Below, one piece after another: positions 55,440 to 64,000 of a DNA stretch of 64,000 bases (positions are counted from its first letter, which is position 1; each line of letters starts with the position of its first letter). The notes below the pieces were generated by a model. The model was not told the origin of the DNA. It made no database searches and worked only from the letters and a program-made list of their open reading frames with translations. Origin of the DNA: Carposina sasakii (Eukaryota; Arthropoda; Insecta; Lepidoptera; Carposinidae); assembly GCA_014607495.2 (NCBI GenBank), contig CP053154.1, positions 15,252,001 to 15,316,000 of the forward strand, written 5' to 3'. The position numbers and the translations under genes are program-made.

Positions 55440-55585
55440 TCAGTATAAAATACAAACTGCGGTCACCAACCCGCCTGCCCAGCGTGGTGACCATGGGAAA
55501 ATACCCCTCATGGCAGTCTTGTGGTGTGCCCTGGGGGAGGCCTACATCCAGCAGTGGCTTGCAATAGGCTGATGATGATGATGAT
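55440..55585 (-). repeat. R4 copy
   Basis: CGGTCACCAACCCGCCTGCC, GCCCTGGGGGAGGCC, ending in (GAT)n. 55,586-56,284 shows no gene. Confidence 0.72.
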
Positions 55586-56284
55586 GAACAGATGAGTTTC
55601 ATAAGCATAAACACACGGTAATGACTTTTATTTACCTGCATATATAAAATATTGGTGATTTACATATCGCTTTACTATGCTAAACGTGCCTTTAGGACCT
55701 CCTTCGTGATAATGCAGTCGTATACTATTTTGGAAACTCTGCCGGCTTAAATTTGCCAATGAAAACAAAATATCTAACATATTTTTAAGCCTAGTTTATG
55801 CTAAGTACCTACTGAGAAAAGAAATCGCAACATTAATTCGATACTTGGAAAATTTTTGGTTATATTACTGCGTGGAATGGAGGTGAGAAACGTTTGGCGT
55901 CACTCGACTTTACGGCATTATAAAACATTTTACAGGTCCACAGCATACTTCGCAAGTCAGTTATTCAAAGCAGGTTTAGGTATATAGGCACTACAACTTG
56001 TCATATTATGTAAATTCCATTAGATATGATATAAAGCGACATAGGCATTTTTCGGTAAGTGTAAAAAATCTCAAATTTTGATATTTGGTGTTCTTCCGAG
56101 GCTTATTACGTCTATAAATAAACAATGAATTTGTACTTTAGTTGCCGAGTATGGTATTGAAATATGGATAATTTTAAAGTGAATTCAAGTTATTTAAAGA
56201 AAGATTGAGCAAGGAAACTATTAGTTCGCTGAAAATAAAATTAATTCAATAAATGAATAAGCAAACTTGTACATCTCAACTAAA

Positions 56285-56395
56285 ATCAAAATTGGTCAGA
56301 AGTGGCACCATGTGGTTCTATCGGTCCTTGGTGCTCTGCGTACCCTGTAAGGGATAAAGGCGTGATTATATGTATGTATGTATGTAAATAAATGA
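56285..56395 (-). repeat. R1 copy
   Basis: AAATTGGTCAGAAGTGGCAC to a (TATG)n end. Confidence 0.7.
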
Positions 56396-56459
56396 TGTCC
56401 CTCACCTTTCTGCTCTTACCGCATTATTCATGGGGTCGGCGCAAAATTGAATTCGTCGT

Positions 56460-56545
56460 GATCAGCCTATTGCAGTCCACTACTGGAAGTAGGCCTGCCC
56501 CAGGCCTCACCACGTAGTCACCACGCTGCAGGCGAGTTGGTTACC
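56460..56545 (+). repeat. R4 fragment
   Basis: CAGCCTATTGCAGTCCACTA...GCAGGCGAGTTGGTTACC, eroded. 56,546-57,293 has nothing recognisable. Confidence 0.6.
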
Positions 56546-57293
56546 AAAAGTTAAATTATTGCATATAATTTACACTGTGGTAGCAAATGTGAGTACTCCA
56601 TCAAATTACCGCACAGGGAATAAAGTGGTATTCTTTACTCGATTACAGGCTGATTTTTGATAATGCTCGCTTTTACGACGTAAATGTGATGAAAAAGTTG
56701 CTAAAATACATTTCATGAAGTACTTTATATTTTATTATACCTGTGCAATTTTGTGTAGAAATATTAATTTGGTTTTCTCCTAAACTTAAGATACATACTG
56801 TGTTCCTAGATTTTTATTCTTATTCTTTATTGTACAGAAACATTTTCTATTGAAAAACAGTTTACAATCATAATTACAAAGGCGTGCTTATCACTATAGA
56901 TATTTGTTCCAGAAAACCACTTCAATTTCACAGCTATTTCCGTATCAATATAGATATTTTAATTTCATCAAAAGACCTCCTGTTTGCTAAGTCTACAACT
57001 GACTAGCGACTGCCCTTGACTTTGTCTGAACAAACATGAGAAGTCCATCCGTTCCCGTCTGAATTTTAGGAATATCCTTTCTTAGTGATTCTCAAGAAAT
57101 ATAAAGAAAGAGACTCTCCAAGAAACATGAATAATCACACACATTATGTGGGTATAAAAAAGTTACATATTTTTTCGTTTTTTACGGCTGAGAGGATGAA
57201 CGTCTATCAGGCATATACTCAATCAATTAGTTACTGAAACATATATCTAAGTATAAATTGATTGATGAATAGATTAAATATATGTAAATATAT

Positions 57294-57390
57294 GGGAAAA
57301 AACACCCCTATTGCAGTAGGCAGTGGCATCCGTTTGACGTACCCTGGAGGAGGCCTACGTCCAGCAGTGGACTGCAATAGGCTGAAGTAG
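57294..57390 (-). repeat. R4 fragment
   Basis: GAGGAGGCCTACGTCCAGCA and TGGACTGCAATAGGCTGAAG. Confidence 0.65.
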
Positions 57391-57493
57391 GTAATGTATA
57401 AATGCGGCTTTGTCTGACTTTATTTTTGTAATAAGCCTGGCCTTTACTTGTAGATGGTGAACAAGAAACTTCGTTCTTCAGTGTCAATATAAG

Positions 57494-58230
57494 CATAGAG
57501 GAATAAGATGTTATAGAGTGCTAATGTCTAACTACTAACTGCCTCGAGGTACCATGAGACTTTCTGGTATTTCACAATAGGGTAGTTGACAGTTTTTTTC
57601 TATTTGTATTTATATCGAAAGATTATAAAATAAAAGAAACATTTGCGAAAGAAAGAAATTCGCTAGCGTGAAAACTTTCCGGGATATAACGATTTTAAAA
57701 TCACAATTTTAGACTTGCCAAAAAATGCTCCATACAAACGGCTACCACGAGGTGACGTCACTCTTTAAGTGACTTGTATGCGCGTAAAAGAACTTTTATT
57801 CTACAGCTATATTAAATATTGCGTTTATAAATATGGTCACAAAACAAAAGTTACTGTAAATGTGGACATGTGATGTAATTTTCAATTAATTTCACATTTG
57901 AAAAGTGGACTTGCCCACTTAACTTTGAAGGCTTATTACTGCCTCATTTGGACACATAATCAAATTGTAATTTTACAGATAGGTATGATTTTGGTAATTT
58001 ATTCTGATAAGCATAAAATGTTATTAAGATTCAACCATAGGAAACTACCCCATTCGAGCCCTTGACACTTAGATTGCATTACTGTAATGTACCACATTAA
58101 TAATGTACTGTAATGTACAGTAATGCAATCTAAGAGACAAGGACTGGAATTGGTACCGGCCGGAAAATCTCATAGTGTATCGAGGCAGTTACTAGGACAT
58201 TAGCACTCTATGACATCTTATTCCTCTATG
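57494..58230. mobile_element. Palindromic MITE (CATAGAGGAATAAGATG) with nested MITE
   Basis: Same family as 27,384-27,655. The left arm runs to TATTTCACAA (57,577), then another element intervenes to about 58,052, after which CCCTTGACACTTAGATTGCA resumes the left arm and the right arm follows. Confidence 0.8.
57580..58051. mobile_element. Nested MITE with GGGTAGTT ends
   Basis: Starts GGGTAGTTGACAG and ends AGGAAACTACCC (inverted). Interior has CTACCACGAGGTGACGTCAC and CGCTAGCGTGAAAAC. No frame of note. Confidence 0.65.
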
Positions 58231-59289
58231 CTTTAAGTACAGTTCCCTGTTATATGCCATAAAGATTACTTTCTTGTATTTCGACGTAGATAAACACAAA
58301 TATTTGCGTTGTGAAAATTCGGCCTTGGGAAATGTTGATGTTCCGTCTGTTTGTTTAGGAGATCATTTTTTTCGCGTTCTCGGCCCGCTTCGCCGTTCAA
58401 ATAGAAATTGTTTTTGTAAAGTTTGGGCTTTTCCTCAAATAATTTTTGTAACCTCTATTTTTGCTTGCCTATAGTTAGATTAATGTTCGCCCACCACCGT
58501 CGATCACAGTAAACTATCAGTCTCGTTGACAAACCCGATGCGTAAGGTTATTTAATTATCGCTGTCGCGCTGCTTCGGCTTTGCTATTACAAATTCGGTA
58601 ATCATGGGGCTGAGCAGCTTATTTTATGAACACTGTTTCGCCAACACCCTGGGCTTCCTCATCATTGTAAGGGCTCGAGGATGAGCACACCAGTATTAAA
58701 TTGGAATTTCGGAATATTAATAATGCCTGCTCATACAATTTGAGTCTCTTTGAATTTACCTTCATTACTATAAACATGTCGAATGCAATCTCAATTTTAT
58801 AAAATTTAACTAAACTGCAAATTATTGAACCATGCATATTTTATTCAAAATGTTTACAAGAATGTGATGCGGAAGGATAAATAAAAAAAAAAAAACATAA
58901 ACCTGGCAATGGTTATTGGAATTCCTATCTGTAAATATTACCTTAGCCTATACGCTTCGTTGGTCAAAATTGGTTCGTAGGTGCATATTGCACTTTTTTT
59001 AATGCAGTTGAATGGAACCCATCAAAATCTAAACATAGAGTTGTAGATATATGTTCCCGAAATGGGGGTAGCCCAAACTGCAGAATCATGAAGATCGCAA
59101 TTCCTAAATATATTACATTTATACTGGGATAAATTTATCCCGGCTTTACCGTGGTAATAATAATAATTTATTTATTTCAGGTATACTGTATACCTGAAAT
59201 TATGTATACCGTATACACCCATATTACAAAAAAATTACAAAAAAATGTATGTTTATATTTTTAGGCTTACTTCTTAATTAAACTATATG
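58231..59289. other. No gene seen; small palindromes
   Basis: A lone end of the CGGCCCCCT MITE lies at 58,550-58,610. 59,175-59,199 is a 25-base palindrome (12-bp arms, TTTCAGGTATAC). Frames of 66-72 codons have no domain. Confidence 0.5.
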
Positions 59290-59630
59290 GTCTATCTGTA
59301 AAGATGTGCACATATGTATACAGGGCGTAACAAAAAGGGTATGTTAAGCAAGAAGCTATGTAAATAGCCCACCATAGAGAACCTATCCACAAAATTTGAG
59401 ATCCGAAATCACATGTTTATTTTTCCCGATAGTATGGAGAATTTTTAAATATCTCAGGAATTTTCATACAATCTTGAAAAATAAAAATGTGATTTCGAGT
59501 CTCAAATTTTGGAAATAGGTTCTCTATAGTGGGCTATTTTTACAGCTTTTCGCTTAACATACCCTTTCTGTTACACCCTGTATAAGGTACTCGTAGTAGG
59601 TATGTGCACATCTTTACACATAGACATTTT
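59290..59630. mobile_element. Palindrome with a MITE at its centre
   Basis: Outer arms: GTCTATCTGTAAAGATGTGC at the left and GTGCACATCTTTACACATAG at the right. The MITE 59,321-59,580 sits between them. Confidence 0.7.
59321..59580. mobile_element. CAGGGTGTAACA MITE, TA-flanked
   Basis: CAGGGCGTAACAAAAAGGGT to CTGTTACACCCTG, 260 bp, TA at 59,319-59,320 and 59,581-59,582. Inverted arms include TTAAGC and AATAAACATGTGATTTCG-like blocks. Confidence 0.85.
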
Positions 59631-59754
59631 TATGGATAATCCACATGTTTTTCTGTTAATATCAGTAGGTACTATAGTGAGTTCGTGTCGGTTTCATTAA
59701 ACAAACACGATTATAAGTATATTATAAATAATAAATTAAGAAATAAAAAAAAAC

Positions 59755-59815
59755 AACACCCGAGTGAGATTTGAACTCACGACCTCTCGCATACCGTGCT
59801 GTGCTCTATCCAACA
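59755..59815 (-). repeat. SINE1 head
   Basis: Minus strand box B GAGTTCAAATCTCACTCGGG and a box A remnant (GGATAGAGCAC). Confidence 0.65.
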
Positions 59816-62414
59816 ATTATAAGTTTATTTTAAAACTTTGAAACAATAATTTTTGTTCGTCCGATCAGGAGCGTGCGGTTTTTAGCAATACCTACCCTAA
59901 AAAGAAACCACGAATTCGGGTACGATTTAACAAACGTTTCAAAACACACGATATTGACATAGTACAAGGAAAACAGTAGAATGTATGTTACTCTTAGTTC
60001 CTGTTTTTTTGTTCGGTACCTTTATAGGTCGAAAACTAAGTATAATTTATTCCGCTCCCTTTTCAACTTGTATTTTTTCAATGTTTTAGATAGCAAAAAG
60101 CACCAGAAATAATTTACCAAAACACAATATTTGTCAAGTCAACAAAACATTTTTTTTTTACGATTTTTTGTTGCCTAAATGGGGCAGTCAGAACTGCAGC
60201 GTCAAGGAGATCCCATAATCATATTTAGTTTGCTAAGTAAACTAGTATACATACATATATAATGGTCACGCCAATCATCCCCAATGAGGTTGGGCAGAGA
60301 TGTGCTTACACACCCACTTTTCACTTATACTACTTATATAAACTAATAAAAATATCAGATGTTCTATTTTTACTGTAAACTGATATTTAGGGATAAAATG
60401 TGCAAGCAATAGTGCGTCATACTGTATATATATATATATCTATATGTACACAATACGGCTCGCCTAACATCGTGTGGATATTGTTTATGAAACAAAGCTT
60501 TCGAAGCACACAATGTATTGGAAAAGCAATCTGTTTGGTGCATGAAAAACAAAAGTTTTATTTATACAGGTACCTATATATTTGCAGGTAGCTATTGGAC
60601 CATTTTTTAATACTAGTAGGTAGCCTACGTCACTCCACTACACCGGTGCTTAAGACCTACAATTTAAAAAAAGATCTTATACAGTTTGTGAATTTTGAAT
60701 TTATTTACTTAAATAGAAAAAGTTGTGCTATAAAATATGTATTTCCTTCCGTGCACGTTGTAAAAGTGAAGGAGCTTTCTCTAAGACGATTTGAGCAAGC
60801 GACTTATCACTGATATATAACATTTGTAAACGTTATACCTAGCGGACGGATCTTATTTTTGATCCTGCAATACTGCTACTTAGTTTGGAAACACACAATT
60901 AATGTATGTAAATTGCACAGAGAACTAAAAATGCCTTCGCCCTAGTTTATTTTCTTGTGCCACAATTAGCAAAGTTGTAATTTAGATAGACACGCTTGCA
61001 GCACTGTAAAAGCTTACAAAGATGCGCTGAAATCTCTCTCCAGGTCAAATTTTCCGTGGACTGCTCGCAAACAATACCTAACAAAAGCGGCTGCAGTGCT
61101 GAATAACTTAGAGGTAATGAGTTACTTACCGGAGATGGCTTCAAGCTATTGTTAGTAGTGTCTTAATAAGAACTCGACTTAAGATTTTGCTTGTCTTTGC
61201 GAAATACATTATTATGGGAGCGAAGTAATTTTATTGTAATATAGAAAAACCTCGTCTGTTGATTCGAAGAATGCATGTTCTTATCTACCTATATCAAATT
61301 TCTTCTCCTCGGAGCAAGCTTGTAGAAAAAGCTGTGTTTTGTTAAAACATCGAAAATCATTAAGTAATTTTGGCAATTTGCGAACTTGACAACCTGCGAT
61401 TTGACTGATTGCGAGTGCTTGACAATTTGACAATTTGCGCCTAAAGTTCAAAGTAATTTCATTCACATAAATCATTCATTCAATCAGCCAGTAAAACAAC
61501 GTAGCGGCAGCGCTAAGTCGACGCAATACAGACACAACGCATAATTTTTACTGGCATAATTTCTAATGTACTAGTATATCGTTTCTTACATATCAACGAT
61601 CTTGCGGCCATCAGCCTACGGTAGGTAATATAGAACGTGTTATAAACATAGGTTACATAAGTTTCCCATGCTCTAGTCCAAATCAGAGAATACGACTTGC
61701 AAACGAGTTCAAACGACTGATTAGCAATTCCAATACGAATAAAAATACCGGTACACGAATAGTGGCATAGATTATATAATACAGAATATCCACTGTTATT
61801 GAAGCAATTAGGTACAACAATAACAATTAGGTTATTAAACGATATTAATATACGAGTAGAAACCTGAAATAAAAGGTATAATTTGTAAGCTCGGACTTAC
61901 TGTTATTTTTCTCACTTTCTAGTTCTTAAGAGGATTTTTAAAAATTAAAAATATTCTAAGTAAAAAAACTGTAATAGTTTTAAACATAGGAATCTAGCGT
62001 AATATCAGCGTTGCACACACTTTAGTAGCATATCACACATATTTTGTTTGTTGGCGTATTTGACATGTTTATTTGATATAGTTTCTTTAGTTAACAAAAG
62101 TGTTCTATTTTCCTAAAATAATTCTGTCTCAGTTCAAGTGTAACTTCTGCACTATATAGTTTGCTTGTTATAATGCCTTGGCTGGCTCCAACGCGGGCGG
62201 GTAATGGACTAGGCAATAGTTTCCGGCATCGCTGCACGTGATCGTATAGGTGACGACTGTAATATCGTACAAGCTGCCTTTATGATAATTTGGGTCTATT
62301 CACTATTTAAAATAACCAAATTGGAGTAATTCTAGAGAAAGGTAGGTCAAAAGCTTGCATGAAGAATATTATGAAAGTAGATGCGAAAGAGGTGTCATTG
62401 CGGGCCCATTCGCT
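59816..62414. other. No gene supported
   Basis: AT-rich. Contains dispersed blocks at 60,180-60,235 and 60,265-60,325 and several 60-72 codon frames, none with recognisable domains. 61,375-61,440 has a run of CAATTTGCG/GACAATTTG words. Confidence 0.5.
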
Positions 62415-62523
62415 GGAAACCTCCGGCGACTGAGCCCGCAATTACTCGTAACTCGACCCGCGGACCCAGATGCCAGATCTATTTCTTTAAAATATTTTTC
62501 TTCCGGCGTCCCGGCCCACTCAT

Positions 62524-62632
62524 ATATACATACATATAATCACGCCTTTATCCCTTACGGGGTAGGCAGAGTACCAAGGGCCGATAGAACCACATGGTGC
62601 CACTTCTGACCAATTTTGAGGGTATAGTTGAG
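62524..62632 (+). repeat. R1 copy in left foldback arm
   Basis: (CATA)n, ATCACGCCTTTATCCCTTAC through GAGGGTATAGTTGAG; the right foldback arm lacks it. Confidence 0.75.
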
Positions 62633-62896
62633 AAAGAAATATTTACTTAACAAGCCAAAAATAGTACAGTCAAACACAAAAATGGTTTTTCTTATCTATG
62701 ATATGACAAAATCAGACTGACAGAAGAGAAATCATATTAAAAATAATCAACGCACTACAACAATCAGTCAAAAATCTCAATTAAATAGTTTGAAACAACC
62801 ATTTTTGTGTTTGACTGTACTGTTTTTGGCTAGTTAAGTAAATATTTCTTATTTATATATGAGTGGGCCGAGTCGCCGGAAGAAAAATATTTTAAA

Positions 62897-63226
62897 CTAG
62901 TGGACGCGCGCGACTCCATCCGCGTGGACTACAGAAAAAACAAAATGTCGAAATTATCCGGGATAAAAACATTTTCCCGGGATAAAAAGTAGCCTTAATG
63001 TTAAGTGGGACCTGTCACAATATATTCCTGAAAACTGCATCGAAATCGGTTCAGCAGTTTCTGAGATTAGCGTGCACAAACGCACAGACAAACAGATAAA
63101 CAGACAAAAATCCAAAAATCATTGTTTTGGGTACTATTGCGTTGATAAGGGTCTCCTATAATATTTTTTCTCATATATCTTCCATGTACAGACAGCGATC
63201 CGTTACATTTTTATTATATGTATAGA
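62897..63226 (-). mobile_element. Helitron-like repeat in right foldback arm
   Basis: Minus strand A^TCTATACATATAATAAAAAT to GGCGCGTCCACTAG^T-type end, 330 bp. The left arm gives the empty site: TTTTAAA-GAAATAG versus TTTTAAA[element]TAAATAG. There is no target duplication, as expected for Helitrons and not for LINEs or cut-and-paste elements. Confidence 0.75.
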
Positions 63227-63292
63227 TAAATAGATCCGGCGTCTGGGCCCGTGGGTCGAGTTAACTGCGGGCCCAGTCGCCGGAAACCTCCT

Positions 63293-63745
63293 CAATCAAC
63301 ATCTATTATCTATAATCCGAAAAATAGTGGGAAAAAGGTTTAGGTTAAAGGCGACAAAGGTGCGAAAAGTTTTCAATTTTCGACTTGAATAGAGCATACA
63401 AACACCTACAACTTATACCTATATGGCTTTTAAAAAGACCACTATAATGTTCCTCAGTAATACAGTCCTGCGGATTATGATGGAACAAATGCAAATTAAA
63501 TGAAACTGTTTTAAATTTACGAAGCCACTAGCGCCAACGTCAAAAGACTTCATAATTATGTGAAAAGAAGTGTGAGATGACACACATTCCATGGACGCTC
63601 ATTCATAAACGCTGATGCAGCCCAGCCCTTTGAAGGTTGTTTTAGACCAAGAGTTAAAAAGGCTTGGCTAAGCTTAAATATGAAGACAAAGTATTAGGGT
63701 TCCGTAGGTGCAAAGTTAAATAACCTCTTTAACGTGTAGAAAAAA
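63293..63745. other. No feature seen
   Basis: AT-rich, no frame or repeat recognised. Confidence 0.5.
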
Positions 63746-63875
63746 ACCCGACTGTGTAAAAAAATTACTTAGCCAGTGTCACTCAGACGAATCTAATGAT
63801 ACCTTCCAAGCTCAAATGTGTCTAACCGTTTAAGCTCTAGAGCGTGCCACAACCTTTCTTTTGGCGCAGTCGGGT
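63746..63875. mobile_element. CCCGACTG palindromic MITE without the hAT insertion
   Basis: ACCCGACTGTGTAAA to GGCGCAGTCGGGTAAA, 130 bp. Holds a single CTCTAGAG at 63,835-63,842 in GTTTAAGCTCTAGAGCGTGCC context, the empty-site counterpart of 5,286 and 8,990. Confidence 0.8.
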
Positions 63876-63936
63876 AAAAATTTACTCTATTACAAGACTT
63901 CGCTGTCTGTTAAACTGGCACAATGTCAACAATTGA

Positions 63937-64000
63937 CGGCCGATTGGTGTAGTAGGCAGTGTCCCTGCCTGCAGCGCCATAGGTCCTGGGTTCGAATCCC
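63937..64000 (+). repeat. SINE3 head, cut by window end
   Basis: GGCCGATTGGTGTAGTAGGC (box A), GGTCCTGGGTTCGAATCCC (box B) up to the last base. Confidence 0.75.

Larger units (their letters stand above)
62415..63292. mobile_element. Foldback element with one insertion in each arm
   Basis: Outer arms GGAAACCTCCGGCGACTGAG...CGACCCGCGGACCCAG and CTGGGCCCGTGGGTCGAG...GCCCAGTCGCCGGAAACC are inverted. Inner arms continue with AAAATATTTTTCTTCCGGCG, GCCCACTCATATATA and AACCATTTTTGTGTTTGACT. The left arm is broken by R1 (62,524-62,632), the right arm by a Helitron-like repeat (62,897-63,226). Without them the element would be roughly 440 bp, nearly all stem. Confidence 0.82.

Overview
The window looks like an AT-rich, non-coding stretch of a lepidopteran (moth or butterfly) genome filled with transposable elements. 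The evidence is the repeat content: many dispersed short families typical of Lepidoptera (tRNA-headed SINEs, Helitron-like repeats whose 3' ends read GTCGCGGGCGTCCACTAG, a family ending in the GTCGTTTTTGCGTCGGGG tail), short TTAGG runs (the insect telomere unit), and no bacterial-type gene packing. I recognise no host gene. The only long open frames belong to transposable elements. Species is not assigned.

Layout. 1-4,200: scattered repeat copies. 4,200-11,583: a direct tandem duplication of a ~3.7 kb unit that carries a hAT-type MITE (8-bp target duplication CTCTAGAG), itself inside an older palindromic repeat, plus two SINEs. 11,584-33,243: a mosaic of SINEs, MITEs, Helitron-like repeats and three eroded LINE reverse-transcriptase tails. 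33,244-38,012: the most informative locus, a ~4.4 kb Transib (RAG1-type) DNA transposon with 333-bp terminal inverted repeats that begin with CACAGTG (the V(D)J recombination heptamer) and a 5-bp target duplication TGATG. It sits inside a MITE whose empty copies occur elsewhere in the window. Its transposase keeps the DDE catalytic residues and the zinc ligands of the RAG1 core, but is split by a ~797-bp element that has a nearly identical second copy at 13,949-14,748. 38,328-41,421: mostly unique AT-rich sequence. 41,422-50,360: foldback elements, palindromic MITEs, and a Helitron-like repeat carrying six copies of a ~127-bp minisatellite.

51,026-55,188: a Ty3/gypsy-type LTR retrotransposon with LTRs that look identical, an intact gag with two CCHC knuckles, and a patchwork pol made of duplicated and deleted pieces. 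It is inserted in an AT microsatellite. 55,189-64,000: further nested palindromes, including a foldback element (62,415-63,292) with a different young repeat in each arm, and at 63,835 an empty target site for the hAT MITE.

The window therefore holds few genes but records insertion history well. For several elements an occupied site and an unoccupied relative are both present, so boundaries, target duplications and relative ages can be read directly. All family names rest on motif recognition by eye; no database search or alignment program was run.
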